Source: Roseihalotalea indica (lineage in GTDB: Bacteria > Bacteroidota > Bacteroidia > Cytophagales > Cyclobacteriaceae). From it: 64,000 bases of DNA. A program made the position numbers and the translations under genes. The notes under the pieces were generated by a model. The model was given only the letters and a program-made list of their open reading frames with translations. It made no database searches and had not been told where the DNA came from. This document shows, piece after piece, positions 18,542 to 28,836 of the stretch (positions within the stretch are counted from its first letter, which is position 1; every line of letters starts with the position of its first letter). The stretch covers positions 248,001 through 312,000 of the forward strand of contig NZ_JAINFL010000005.1 in the NCBI RefSeq assembly GCF_022458895.1, in the 5' to 3' direction.

Positions 18542-21013
18542 CTAAATATTGTTATGATTAAGTCGCTTCATTAGCATAGAATAGTCAATATAGTAAAGCA
18601 AACGGACAGATACACTATTGGCCTGTGGTGCGCTAAGAGTACTATCCAGGTTAGATAAATATCCCTGTTGTAGAGCATCTTCGTCTCTAACTATGCTGTT
18701 TTTCCAAACAACACTGATCTCACTGGCGGGTGCAAACGCATAGGTATATACCATGTCTACATTGAAGGTATTATAATTACGGTTTTCGTTTCCGTCATAA
18801 TTGCTATCATGTAAATCCCCCTTATCACCAAGAGTATAGAATTCCTGGTAATCAGCTTCGGACCAGTAATGGCGCATACGGAACGATAGGTCCATTCGGT
18901 TATTAAAAGTATATTTAGTGCGAAACACATTGCTGATTGTGTTGATGTCGCGTCTTCCGAAAGTAATGAGGTCACCCGTTGCTAATTCTTCATGTTCAGC
19001 AAAACCAATATCGTTAATTCGTGAGTTGTAACTTACACTAGTAGAGAAACTTAATTTATTATTGACCCGGTAGCGAGGACTCAAGCTCAAATAGAGGCCT
19101 TCCTGCCCTTCAAAATCGTAATTTGTATAGCCTACATAACTTCCTACAGATAACTGATTACGGCTATCAGTACTCATAGAAACACCAAAATTATGATAGG
19201 CAGGTTCTACATAATAACGGCCTTCCACCCGAGGCTCAAAATAATTATAACGCTTCATGGGAGCGGCCTCATAACGAAGGCTCGTGTAAAAGAAGTTGCG
19301 GAATGTGCCTCGTACTGATGCCGAAACATTAAACTGGGTAAAAACAGATGGGGCGTACAACCGGCTGTAACGCACATCCAGATCGGTAGAGAGGTTTAAT
19401 AGCTGCCAGAAAGGTTTGTAGATATTATATCCGATATTGGTAGAAGTTCTCACTTCATTGTTAGCTCGCATAAATCCTAAATCATTAGGATCATAAGTAT
19501 CACTTTCAATATATTGAGTCAAAGAGGTGCGAAGGTTTCCACCAATTTTCGCTACCGTAAGCGATGACATATAACCAAACTCATCTGTGTTATCTACTCC
19601 GTATTTTTGTGATAAAGCTCCTCGCCCATAGACCGCAAACTGATTTTTGCGGTTAGCTAAGCGGAAAGTAGTACCCGTAAGATTGGCATCATAGTAACTA
19701 CCTTGGCGAAGGACATTGGTATTTACCAGACTAACGTAAGAGTTATTCGGAAGGCTTTGGTCAAAAGCAAGCACATTATAATTGGTGAGAGGGTCAGTAA
19801 GTACCTCCCGCACCTCATTCGTTTCTGTATCACGAATGCGAGCGTAGGTATTGTTGGTCATGGCATTGAATACTCCCATACCAAATCCGTTAGCAGTACG
19901 GCCGGAAATCTTGGTGGCATTAATCAGGCTGCTTTCCTGAGGGTTAGCCAAAAGCTCTTCATTTTCTAATAAGCCATCTTCAATCTCGTCGTACATCAAG
20001 GGTTTTCCTCCCACTCGACGAGAATAAAAGAAGTCTCCTTTATTAAACAGGTCTGTCCCTTCTTTAAAAAACTGCCGGTTTTCAGAAAATTGCACCTCAA
20101 ATGGAGAGAGATTTAATACTTTATTGTCTGAAACTACCTGCCCGAAATCAGGAACCAGAATCATATCCAAAGTAAATGCATCATTAATACCATAACGCAG
20201 GTCCATGCCACCATTAAAGCGGGTACTGGTAGATGCGGGGTTTTCCGGGTCGCCTGAATAGGTGTCATAATATGTAGAAACATACGGGGAAATGGACAGG
20301 CGAATGGGTGACTTTACATTATTGATCCCGCTGAGGCGACCAAATTGATTAACAAACCCATTAGTTTGCGGATTGATCTCATTCCAGTAATTATGTTCAT
20401 TATTGCGGCGTATAGTTCTTCGGAAATTTACTCCCCATTCCTGGATAGGTGTTTTGGGGAAACGCAGCGCAGAAAGAGGAATTTCCATTTCTACGTACCA
20501 GTTAGTTCCTTCAATACGCATCTCGCTGAGCCAGGCAGCATTCCAGCTCCCATCACTACCCATAGCAGTCCAGCGACGATCACTTTGCACGCCAGCCGCA
20601 GATATTAAAAATTCGAAGGCATTTATATCGTCGTCGTAGGTATCAAAGAACACGCCGAAAACATCAGAAACCCCTGTATCATCACGCTTGGTAAATTCTC
20701 GCATGATGCTATCCTCAGAAATATCATATAGGTAAGCGCCTATATATACTGAGTGATCATCGTATAAAATTTTTACTTCAGTAGGGGCTGACGGAATACC
20801 GCCGGGATTGGGGCTGCGCTGGATAAAATTCATCGCAGAACAGCGGGTTTTCTGCCATACTTCTTCATCCAGAAAGCCATCTATTTTAGGAGGAGAGGTA
20901 ATTCGAGTGGCAAATAAGGTTTTCTTAGGTGCATCATCCTTTTCGTTAGCGTACCCGAAAAATGGCAAAGCAAGAAAACTTGAAAATAGAGCAAGCAAAA
21001 ATTTTAACGACAT
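18542..21013 (-). CDS. DUF5916 protein with N-terminal CBM9-like domain
   Basis: I start at ATG 21013, where a signal peptide begins (MSLKFLLALFSSFLALPFFG); the frame extends upstream to 21133 but the added 40 residues are not a signal. Residues of about 40-200 read as the CBM9-like domain (PPKIDGFLDEEVWQKTR), and the remaining 600 residues are rich in alternating aromatic beta strands, as in an outer-membrane barrel. Proteins of this build are widespread in Bacteroidota and thought to be outer-membrane, carbohydrate-related or gliding-related, but no activity is settled. Confidence 0.85.
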   Translation of the reverse strand: MSLKFLLALFSSFLALPFFGYANEKDDAPKKTLFATRITSPPKIDGFLDEEVWQKTRCSAMNFIQRSPNPGGIPSAPTEVKILYDDHSVYIGAYLYDISEDSIMREFTKRDDTGVSDVFGVFFDTYDDDINAFEFLISAAGVQSDRRWTAMGSDGSWNAAWLSEMRIEGTNWYVEMEIPLSALRFPKTPIQEWGVNFRRTIRRNNEHNYWNEINPQTNGFVNQFGRLSGINNVKSPIRLSISPYVSTYYDTYSGDPENPASTSTRFNGGMDLRYGINDAFTLDMILVPDFGQVVSDNKVLNLSPFEVQFSENRQFFKEGTDLFNKGDFFYSRRVGGKPLMYDEIEDGLLENEELLANPQESSLINATKISGRTANGFGMGVFNAMTNNTYARIRDTETNEVREVLTDPLTNYNVLAFDQSLPNNSYVSLVNTNVLRQGSYYDANLTGTTFRLANRKNQFAVYGRGALSQKYGVDNTDEFGYMSSLTVAKIGGNLRTSLTQYIESDTYDPNDLGFMRANNEVRTSTNIGYNIYKPFWQLLNLSTDLDVRYSRLYAPSVFTQFNVSASVRGTFRNFFYTSLRYEAAPMKRYNYFEPRVEGRYYVEPAYHNFGVSMSTDSRNQLSVGSYVGYTNYDFEGQEGLYLSLSPRYRVNNKLSFSTSVSYNSRINDIGFAEHEELATGDLITFGRRDINTISNVFRTKYTFNNRMDLSFRMRHYWSEADYQEFYTLGDKGDLHDSNYDGNENRNYNTFNVDMVYTYAFAPASEISVVWKNSIVRDEDALQQGYLSNLDSTLSAPQANSVSVRLLYYIDYSMLMKRLNHNNI

Positions 21014-21690
21014 AAATCGTTTAATACGGAATTTGGAAATAAGACAATAAGCAACAGGAACCATAGAAAATAAGGGTCTCAACCCAAATTTCCCGATAAT
21101 AGGCCGCAAATCAATAGTTTCGCAAAAAAACAAACAATTTGGTAATCTTACAAACCAAACAAGTCTTTAACATTACACCCGCTACGTTGAAAATTATTTT
21201 AATGGAAAGTTTTTTTCTTGCGATCCCTTTAACAATCTGAGTTAAATATAATCAATTTTGTAACGCTAGGAAAGACATGTTTAGTATTCTGTTAGGGGGT
21301 ATTTGTCTGTTGCTGTGTGCGTATCTTTAAAATAATCAATGTTTAGGGAAAAAGTTACAATAAATTGGGAGGGCAAATACAATTCGCGTGGTCTTTCGCC
21401 AAATCAATGACAAGAGTATAAAAGTTGCATCTACAAAGTAAAAGCACTGTCCTAAGCTATGAGGGCAGCATTTGTTGATAATGCTGAAAATAATGTTCAC
21501 TATGAATTTCTGTTTTTGCCGGACATCTCTTATCTGCCTATATTCATAGATTAATCTGATAGTACCTTACACGATTTTCCCAATATTGCTTTGCAAGTTA
21601 AGGTAGAATATAGCTTAGGAAAGCATCAGCATTAGTGCTCATCCGGCTAGCATACGAGCAAAACGAATCGTACTTAGTACGCGCTTGATT
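21014..21690. other. Intergenic region between DUF5916 and TonB receptor genes
   Basis: 677 bp with no credible ORF. The part near 21120-21170 should hold the minus-strand promoter of the DUF5916 gene. I see no strong hairpin at the end of this stretch near the TonB receptor start of coding at 21691. Confidence 0.35.
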
Positions 21691-23796
21691 CTAACCGGGA
21701 ATCCCAACTTTGATACCGAAGTAGAAATTACGGGCTGGAGCCGGTTGATAATATCGCCCTCCGAATGCATTCAGGTCGTTCCCCAGGCTATAGGCTTCAT
21801 CAAGCAAGTTGTCAGCTCCTCCAAAAATGTCTAGTTGCCAGTCACTCGAGAGTGACCGTCTAAAGCCAACCTTGGCCTGAATCAGACGATAGCTATCCGA
21901 ATAAACCGAGTTTCCGTCGTCAAGAGGCATTTCATCGGTATAATTATAGGATAAGTTAGCGTAGAATCCAGGTTTAGTATGTAAGCGTATTGTAGTCACC
22001 CAGATATTAGGAGCCACGCCGGTTAAGGCATTTCCTGAGAAATCTTCATTACCCTGCTGGTAGGTATTAAAAGTGAAATTATGATGAGTAAAAGAGGATT
22101 GAATCTCTAAATTACTCACAGTTTGCTTAGGGGCTTGTATCGCGAACCAGGTAGCACCTAATTCCAAACCGCGTTGATCAGTGCTGCCAGTGTTGGTAAA
22201 AACAGTAGTCTCTCGCTGGTCCGAATCTCGAAGCACAACCCGTTGTACAATGGTTTCGTCCAATTGAAAGTAAAAGGCTGATGCATCAATCTGCACTTTA
22301 TCGTTCCAGATTAAGCCCCGAAGTCCTAATTCATAATTAATGCCCTCTTCTGGGCGAAGCCCCAGATTAATACTTCCTTCATTGGTGCGCACCTCTTCAA
22401 TAGTAGGAGGGGAGAAGCCCAGGCTGACATCACCTCGGAGAGCAATCTGCTCAGTCAGTTGTTTAGTAATTCCTAAATGAGGTATCCAAACCGGATCAAA
22501 TGATTTTTCTACCCGGTAGGCACTATCCAATGCTACATCTACCAAGCGGTTAATATCATAATTTAGTCGGTTGTGGCTGAGCCCGGCAGTGATGAAAAAG
22601 CCATTGGGTAATGTGAAATCTGCTTTAGCAAAAAAGATGGCTTGCTGGCTTCGTAACTCGTCATCAAAATTTAGCGTATCGGGTTGACCCATTCGGTTGC
22701 CAAAGTTACGAGACACGCTAGTGCCACTCTGGAATTCTGCTCCTAGTGTGTAACGAGTTTCAATATTTCCCAGCATATGGTCATAATAAAAGCGAGTACG
22801 ACCGCCGCCACTTTGTCGGCTATCGCGCTTGTAATCCAGGTTGAATGGGTTCTCAAAAAAACTAAAATCACCATAGATCGTCGTCTGGTTTTTCAGATGC
22901 TCGTTCCAGGTGTATTCGTTGGTTAAACCGAATAAAACGTATTCCTGATCAATGCTGGCATTCGCTTCTTCACTTCCCATAACGAAAGCATTGCCGGGGC
23001 GCGCCTGTCGGGGATTTTCCTGAAACTGCTCCAAGGTAAGCCCCCCCGGAATTTCGTAAAACAGATCACTGTAAAGAAAACTGGCCGAAACAGTATGCTG
23101 ATCGGATACATCAAACTCCCCGCGTAGTTCTAGCATGTCCCGGTCCAATGCGGTATGATCACGGTAACCTTCAGATTGCTGATGAGCATAACGAACGGCC
23201 CAACGGCTTCGCTCTCCGGATTGGCTAACCGATGCAGTATATCGTTGTAATCCATAAGAACCTAATGTGGCGCCAACCTCAATAAGGTCTTGAGCCTCAC
23301 CTCGAGGTAAACTGTGAATGTTGACAATACCCCCTGTTCCGGCACCATAAATACTTCCGGCCGGTCCCTTAATGATTTCTATAGAACCCATGTTGACCAC
23401 ATCAAGCAGATTAAAAGCAGTGCTTCCGGTGGGGTCGGTAAAAGGAATATCATTCCAGTATACCTTAATGTTACGCACACCAAAAGGTGCCCTCAGCGCA
23501 CTTCCGCGGATAGCAATACGGTAACTTCCGGGAGAACGCTGTTCCATACGCACTCCAGGGATAGTATTCATGGCCGGAACTACCGAGGTGGCATCGTAAG
23601 CACTGATTTCCTGAGATGGTAATACGGCTACGGCAGCAGGTGTTTCCAGTAGCTTCTGTTCGGTGTCGTAGGCGATAACCGTTAGCTCGTCCAGTGTTTG
23701 GGTACGAACGACGGTAGTATCAGAGTCAACCTGAGCAAATGCCGTAGAAAAAAGTGAGTACAGGCAGTAAATGCAGAAAAGTAAAGTCTTATTCAT
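21691..23796 (-). CDS. TonB-dependent outer-membrane receptor
   Basis: The 701-residue receptor has a signal peptide, a TonB box-like start (LDELTVIAYD), a plug domain (about 45-160, with GVRMEQRSPGSYRIAIRGS and EIIKGPAGSIYGAGTGGIV) and a 22-strand barrel ending in an aromatic (FYFGIKVGIPG). It lacks the N-terminal CarboxypepD_reg extension and a SusD partner, which argues for uptake of a siderophore, cobalamin or metal chelate rather than glycan. The substrate cannot be told from sequence. Confidence 0.92.
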   Translation of the reverse strand: MNKTLLFCIYCLYSLFSTAFAQVDSDTTVVRTQTLDELTVIAYDTEQKLLETPAAVAVLPSQEISAYDATSVVPAMNTIPGVRMEQRSPGSYRIAIRGSALRAPFGVRNIKVYWNDIPFTDPTGSTAFNLLDVVNMGSIEIIKGPAGSIYGAGTGGIVNIHSLPRGEAQDLIEVGATLGSYGLQRYTASVSQSGERSRWAVRYAHQQSEGYRDHTALDRDMLELRGEFDVSDQHTVSASFLYSDLFYEIPGGLTLEQFQENPRQARPGNAFVMGSEEANASIDQEYVLFGLTNEYTWNEHLKNQTTIYGDFSFFENPFNLDYKRDSRQSGGGRTRFYYDHMLGNIETRYTLGAEFQSGTSVSRNFGNRMGQPDTLNFDDELRSQQAIFFAKADFTLPNGFFITAGLSHNRLNYDINRLVDVALDSAYRVEKSFDPVWIPHLGITKQLTEQIALRGDVSLGFSPPTIEEVRTNEGSINLGLRPEEGINYELGLRGLIWNDKVQIDASAFYFQLDETIVQRVVLRDSDQRETTVFTNTGSTDQRGLELGATWFAIQAPKQTVSNLEIQSSFTHHNFTFNTYQQGNEDFSGNALTGVAPNIWVTTIRLHTKPGFYANLSYNYTDEMPLDDGNSVYSDSYRLIQAKVGFRRSLSSDWQLDIFGGADNLLDEAYSLGNDLNAFGGRYYQPAPARNFYFGIKVGIPG

Positions 23797-23899
23797 CAGT
23801 GAGTATTACAAGCGACAAAGGTTAGAGAACGTATAATTTTTTAATGCCAGTTGTTGTTAATAGTACATAAAACAATACTACACAATAAATAAGAATACG

Positions 23900-24301
23900 A
23901 TGAAAAGTTTAGGATATATTATGTTATTTTTTCTCATAAGTGCTGCCTGTGCACCCTCCTATACCAGTAGTAGCCGTGACCGCACGCAACCCAATATTGT
24001 GCAGCCAGAGGACGAGGAAGAATACGAAGTGCTGATTATTGACCCTGATTTTGACCGCTGGTTTCAGACCAATGGCCGACCTGTAGGTTTTTATTCAGAA
24101 CAGTATTATGCCCAAAAAAACAGGCAGTATGTGGCATCCTGGAATGAAAAAGTGGGGCGATACGGAGGGAACTCTCCTTTTCAAAACATCATAAACTATG
24201 ACTATAGTGAGGATTATGGTATAGAATTAAATTACCAGCTTTTCTGGTACTTTAAGTACATCGAGAATGCTTTTGGGCGTCGGTATAATTTTCCGACTTA
24301 G
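23900..24301 (+). CDS. DUF6146 family lipoprotein
   Basis: The 133-residue protein has a lipobox (FFLISAAC, Cys about 17) and then an acidic linker. Its conserved core (DPDFDRWFQTNGRPVGFYS, YYAQKNRQYVASWN and a C-terminal NYQLFWYFKYIENAFGRRYN) matches what I know as DUF6146. It is probably anchored on the inner face of the outer membrane. It is divergent from the TonB receptor, about 100 bp apart. No known role. Confidence 0.8.
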   Translation: MKSLGYIMLFFLISAACAPSYTSSSRDRTQPNIVQPEDEEEYEVLIIDPDFDRWFQTNGRPVGFYSEQYYAQKNRQYVASWNEKVGRYGGNSPFQNIINYDYSEDYGIELNYQLFWYFKYIENAFGRRYNFPT

Positions 24302-24447
24302 TAAGAGAATAACTGCCTGTTTTGTCAATAACAGGTAATGGCTTTGATCGGAGCATAGTAGGCTGCGAGCATTCAAAATACTTCTGGCCTACTGCCTACC
24401 GTTTTGTCCATCAACGCTTGATACGAATATCGATCGAAGGTTGCTTT

Positions 24448-24840
24448 TTAGTTTTCGGCAATCCAGGTGATTTCTACTTGTTGTTTGCCAAATTTGCGAG
24501 CTTTGTCCAGATCGTTGCCCATGTAAATATCAATACGCCTTTTCCAGCGCTTATTCATTTTATCCAGCACGCGGTAGGTTCCCTCAAGTCCTTCAATCTG
24601 CACTTTCATATTGTGGCTCAGGCCATATTCATTCAGCAAATCACGAGACACGGCAATGGCTTTTATTCCTGGTTCAAGCTGATCACCCCAAGCGGTAGTA
24701 AAAGCGTCGCCTTTTTTTGTTTGCGCTTCCAACGAGTTGTAAGCCGTGGCAGTCACTTCAAGCCGCTCGCGTTCCGCACAGGAGAAGAAGCCAAGAATAC
24801 ACACAAGTACAGAAAGATAGGAGGTAGTTCTGATAATCAT
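24448..24840 (-). CDS. 3D-domain (double-psi beta-barrel) lipoprotein
   Basis: The 130-residue protein has a lipoprotein signal (LGFFSC) and a 3D/RlpA-like barrel. It opens VTATAYNS and ends with the aspartate-containing V.DKM motif followed by RRIDIYMG. Such domains are found in lytic transglycosylase-like and peptidoglycan-binding proteins. It is short, with no accessory LysM or SPOR domain, and is probably periplasmic and cell-wall-associated. Confidence 0.8.
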   Translation of the reverse strand: MIIRTTSYLSVLVCILGFFSCAERERLEVTATAYNSLEAQTKKGDAFTTAWGDQLEPGIKAIAVSRDLLNEYGLSHNMKVQIEGLEGTYRVLDKMNKRWKRRIDIYMGNDLDKARKFGKQQVEITWIAEN

Positions 24841-24922
24841 AGCGACAAAATATAAAATGAATGTTTTCTATACAAATAACGATTAAAACGGAATGCCGTT
24901 TTATCCCTATTAAATCTAAAAA

Positions 24923-25840
24923 TTAGAATAACTGCTGTTGTTGCCCAATTTCAAGAGGTTTTGGGGCAGGCAATTTTAATCCGCACTCCTGATTCAATTT
25001 ACGGATTAAGTAGATCGCCAAGTCGACACATAGCGTTTCTTCTGGCTGATGTACAATGAAGTATACTTCTTGTAAGCCTTCAGCCATCCATTGTTGCAAA
25101 CGTCGCACCCAGGTATCTATACGAAGATAATCAGTATGGTGAAGTCGGTTACCCACAAACCGGACCATAACCCGGGCATTGGTGAGTCGCATATGAATTA
25201 CATCGCGTCGCCCGGCCGTATCAGTGATGACCGTGCTCAGGTTATGCTCTTCCAGCAAATGAAAAGCCCGGTCACGAATGCGGTGTTGGCTAAACCAGTC
25301 CGGGTGACGAAACTCAATAGCCAGCGGCATGTCCTGGGGCCAGCGAGCCAGGTACTCAAACAGTGATTTTCCGTGCTGAGGAGTGAAAGTAGGGGGTAAC
25401 TGAAGAAAAGGTAAACCTAGTTGCGAGCCAAAAGCTTTCAAAGCAGGCAGCAGCTGTTCTGTAGCATGAAGCTGGGAGCCAAAATCAGGTCGGTGGCTGA
25501 TAATTTGAGGAATCTTGGGGCAAAAAGTGAATTGCGGCTCGGCCTTTTCGCACCACTGCTCTACCTGAGACACGCTCGGAAGCTGGTAATGAGTGCTATT
25601 CAGCTCAATGGTGGTAAAATGGCGGGAGTAATGGGAAAGATAATCTTTTGCCGGAGTTTTAGGTGGATAGATTTTACCTATCAGATCGCGCTCACCCCAG
25701 CGGGCCGATCCTATTAACACCCGAGGGGCGTCTGTTATTAATGTCTCAGAGCTTTTCTGAAGCGCTGGCAACGTAGCCGGGTGGTCTTCAGGAAGCATGA
25801 AGTTAACGTGGGATATATCAGTAAGCTTACCAAATTTCAT
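24923..25840 (-). CDS. DUF72 family TIM-barrel protein
   Basis: 305 residues, cytoplasmic. The DUF72 pattern is clear: IGSARWGERDLIGKIYPP near the start, FTTIELNSTHYQLPS, FCPKIPQIISH, LPFLQLPPTF and the late MRLTNARVMVRFVGN region. The family is widespread (YecE-like) with no settled enzymatic role. Length is typical. About 80 bp from the 3D-domain gene; possibly co-transcribed. Confidence 0.9.
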   Translation of the reverse strand: MKFGKLTDISHVNFMLPEDHPATLPALQKSSETLITDAPRVLIGSARWGERDLIGKIYPPKTPAKDYLSHYSRHFTTIELNSTHYQLPSVSQVEQWCEKAEPQFTFCPKIPQIISHRPDFGSQLHATEQLLPALKAFGSQLGLPFLQLPPTFTPQHGKSLFEYLARWPQDMPLAIEFRHPDWFSQHRIRDRAFHLLEEHNLSTVITDTAGRRDVIHMRLTNARVMVRFVGNRLHHTDYLRIDTWVRRLQQWMAEGLQEVYFIVHQPEETLCVDLAIYLIRKLNQECGLKLPAPKPLEIGQQQQLF

Positions 25841-26109
25841 ATCAAAACGTACCTAAATTTAGATTAAACTAGCAATTATTCCGATCATTATATAAGAAGC
25901 CTTTTTCTCTTCCGAGCCTTATCTGACCAGCCAAGTAAGCATTATCAGAGGCGGTCAGCAAGAGGACGTATGGAAAAGACCTGCCTTCTACCACCCGCTT
26001 CTTGTGGCGTCTTAAAATGAAGATCAGAACAATGTTTACTGTAGATACAACAAATAACTCATCTTGATGATTTGGGGATGATTGCTAACTTGCACGTTTT
26101 CTCAGCAAT

Positions 26110-27138
26110 ATGCAACGAATCCTTTTTTTTCTAAGCGTAGGGTGCGTCCTCTCAGGATTTCCACTGATGAGCTATGCTCAGGTGGGGGGGCAACAGGTAT
26201 TTGAGTTTCTCAATATAAGCCCTAATGCCCAGATCACCGCGCTGGGTCGGCAGCAGGTAGCGTTGGGGTATGATTCAGCAAGAGTACAGGAAGTGACCCA
26301 GTTTATGTTTAATCCTGCACTTAACCAGGCTGGCATGCATCAGCAGGTTTCTTTACACTATACTCCTTATTATGCGGATATCACCCAGGTATCCTTCGGT
26401 TACTCTCATCATCGAGAATCGGTGGGGACCATGGGGATCGCCATGCAATACTTTGACTATGGCACGCTGGAAGGATTGGATGCCACTGGTTTGCCTTCCG
26501 GAGACTTCTCAGCTCAGAGTTATGCCGTAGCGCTGAACTATAGCCACGAGATGCGCCCCTTTCGTCTGGGCGGAAACCTCAAATGGGTAAATAGCCAGAT
26601 TGCGGGTTATGCTGCAACCGGATTACTCTTCGATATTGCCGGAGTATTTCGCCACCCGACAGAGGACATAACCCTTGCGTTGGTATTCAGTAATATTGGA
26701 TTTCTGTTGCGTGATGAACTATCAGTAGGGGTAAGGGAATTGCCCAGTGATGTGAAAATTGGGGTGTCAATAAAACCGCAGCATTTACCATTTCGCTTTC
26801 ATATGACGGCCTATCGGTTGCTTAAAGATTATGAGGTGTGGGAAGGGCAGGAAGACAATAAAGTGGGGGTTGGTACCCAGATACTGCGCCACTTATCATT
26901 TGGTGGAGAGTTTTTGCTAAGTCCTAATTTTCAGCTACGTTTGGGTTACAACCATTTAACCCGAAGTACGTTACAATTACAACAAACTGCTGGTGGGGCG
27001 GGCTTTTCATACGGATTGATGTTTCGGACCGCCCGTTTTCGGCTTGATGTTAGCCGGGCCGCATTACACGCCGCCGGAGCCTATAACCAGTTTTCGCTGT
27101 CATTGGACTTGAATCAGTTATTTTTTAAATCCAAATAG
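26110..27138 (+). CDS. porQ: Type IX secretion system protein PorQ
   Basis: The 342-residue outer-membrane beta-barrel protein has a signal peptide (ending MSYAQ) and the PorQ opening GGQQVFEFLNISPNAQITAL, followed by FMFNPAL and repeated amphipathic strands. In studied systems PorQ is part of the attachment complex that retains sorted cargo on the cell surface with PorU, PorV and PorZ. This fits the T9SS sorting domain at the start of the window. It stands alone, 84 bp before hslU. Confidence 0.92.
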   Translation: MQRILFFLSVGCVLSGFPLMSYAQVGGQQVFEFLNISPNAQITALGRQQVALGYDSARVQEVTQFMFNPALNQAGMHQQVSLHYTPYYADITQVSFGYSHHRESVGTMGIAMQYFDYGTLEGLDATGLPSGDFSAQSYAVALNYSHEMRPFRLGGNLKWVNSQIAGYAATGLLFDIAGVFRHPTEDITLALVFSNIGFLLRDELSVGVRELPSDVKIGVSIKPQHLPFRFHMTAYRLLKDYEVWEGQEDNKVGVGTQILRHLSFGGEFLLSPNFQLRLGYNHLTRSTLQLQQTAGGAGFSYGLMFRTARFRLDVSRAALHAAGAYNQFSLSLDLNQLFFKSK

Positions 27139-27222
27139 CATAAATTACGTAACCTATACGTCCTATCTAAGAGGCATACCTATGTTCGTTGCCAACAACC
27201 ATTCAAAAATAATTAGTTAATC

Positions 27223-28626
27223 ATGTTAGAAGATAAGAAATATTTAACTCCTCGTCAGATCGTTTTCGAACTCGATAAATATATCATTGGGCAGGATGAT
27301 GCCAAGAAAAACGTAGCCATTGCCCTGCGAAACCGATGGCGTCGGATGCATGTAAAGAGCGATATTCAGAATGAGATCATTCCTAATAATATCTTGATGA
27401 TTGGTGCTACTGGGGTGGGTAAAACTGAGATCGCTCGCCGTCTTGCTAACCTGGCCGATGCGCCCTTTACCAAAGTAGAAGCCTCGAAATTCACAGAAGT
27501 GGGCTATGTGGGCCGTGATGTAGAAAGCATGGTGCGGGATCTGGTAGAGCAATCGGTTAATTTGGTAAAAGCCCGTAAGCAAGAGGATGTAAAAGAGAAA
27601 GCCGCTGAGATCGTAGAGGAAATTATCCTTGATGCCCTTATTCCACCTATCAAAAATACGCCCAGAAATAAACCTTCCACTGTAGGCTTCGATAACTCAA
27701 ACGATACAGAACCTACCTCAGACGAAGAACTAAACCAGCGAACCCGTGAGCGTTTTCGGGAAAAAATTCGCAACGGCGAACTGGATGATCGTAAGATCGA
27801 GATTAACATTAAGCAGGCAAATTCACCAGGTGTGGGTATGATCGGTGGCGGCATGGTTGACGAGTCTTCGCTGATGAATTTGCAGGAAATGATTGGGAAT
27901 ATGATGCCCAAAAAAAATAAGAAACGCAAGGTAACCATTGGCGATGCTAAGCATATTCTATTGGAAGAAGAGGCGGCTAAGCTAATCGATATGGACGAGG
28001 TGAAGGAAGAGGCCATTAAAAAAGCTGAAAATACTGGTATCATTTTTATCGATGAGATTGATAAAGTAGCTACTGGCTCAGACCGGAAAGGCGGACCGGA
28101 TGTCAGCCGGGAGGGGGTGCAGCGCGACCTGCTACCGATTGTTGAAGGCAGTGCGGTGAATACCAAGTACGGAATCATCCATACTGATCATATCCTATTT
28201 GTAGCTGCCGGAGCATTTCATGTTTCTAAACCTTCCGACTTGATTCCCGAGTTGCAAGGGCGTTTTCCTATTCGTGTAGAATTGAGCGACCTTACTAAAG
28301 ACGATTTTATCCGCATTTTGCAGGAGCCTAAAAATGCCCTGACCAAGCAGTATCAGGCATTGTTTGAGGCAGAGGATGTTACGCTGGAATTTCAGAGCGA
28401 AGCCCTCGAGGCTATTGCTGATATTGCTTTTCAAATAAACTCTGAGATTGAAAATATCGGTGCCCGACGTCTTCATACAGTCATGAGCCATCTACTAAAT
28501 GACTTTTTGTTTGACGTGCCGGATAAAATCAATGCTAATGCTCATTTGGTCATTACTCGGGATATGGTAGAAGAAAGCCTGTCTGGATTGGTGAAAAACA
28601 AAGACCTAAGCCAGTACATCCTATAA
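27223..28626 (+). CDS. hslU: ATP-dependent protease ATPase subunit HslU (ClpY)
   Basis: The unfoldase partner of the HslV peptidase, 467 residues with normal length. It opens LTPRQIVFELDKYIIGQDDA, carries Walker A GATGVGKTE and Walker B IIFIDEID, and has the sensor and arginine-finger region IENIGARRLHTVM. The I-domain insert between the Walker motifs is present. The C-terminal tail LSQYIL fits the family's tail that docks into HslV. No hslV lies in this window, so the operon is split here. Confidence 0.97.
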   Translation: MLEDKKYLTPRQIVFELDKYIIGQDDAKKNVAIALRNRWRRMHVKSDIQNEIIPNNILMIGATGVGKTEIARRLANLADAPFTKVEASKFTEVGYVGRDVESMVRDLVEQSVNLVKARKQEDVKEKAAEIVEEIILDALIPPIKNTPRNKPSTVGFDNSNDTEPTSDEELNQRTRERFREKIRNGELDDRKIEINIKQANSPGVGMIGGGMVDESSLMNLQEMIGNMMPKKNKKRKVTIGDAKHILLEEEAAKLIDMDEVKEEAIKKAENTGIIFIDEIDKVATGSDRKGGPDVSREGVQRDLLPIVEGSAVNTKYGIIHTDHILFVAAGAFHVSKPSDLIPELQGRFPIRVELSDLTKDDFIRILQEPKNALTKQYQALFEAEDVTLEFQSEALEAIADIAFQINSEIENIGARRLHTVMSHLLNDFLFDVPDKINANAHLVITRDMVEESLSGLVKNKDLSQYIL

Positions 28627-28743
28627 TCACTCATAAAATACTTATTGGTGTGGCCCGCTATCATAGACAATGATACATAACTGGTGGTGGACTTGCCCAT
28701 ACTACCAGGGAGAACAAAAACCGCACACGATATTGTTACTATA

Positions 28744-28779
28744 AAATAAAGGGGGTAGCTCATAAAGGTTACCCCTTAT
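28744..28779 (+). terminator. Weak terminator-like hairpin after hslU
   Basis: AAGGGG plus GTA-C on the left (28749-28759) pairs with GGTTACCCCTT (28767-28777) with one bulged G. It lies about 120 bp after the hslU stop. The following T content is poor, so this call is tentative. Confidence 0.4.
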
Positions 28780-28836
28780 AATTGACAGGTCGTATTTTTT
28801 ACGGTTGACTTACACAGTTCTAACTTTTATTTTTTT

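Noticed and set aside
24322..24855. 177-residue plus-strand ORF over the 3D-domain gene
   Set aside because: The minus-strand gene has a lipobox and clear 3D-domain motifs; the plus frame does not.
27504..28178. 224-residue minus-strand ORF inside hslU
   Set aside because: The hslU frame is certain and the antisense frame has no family features.
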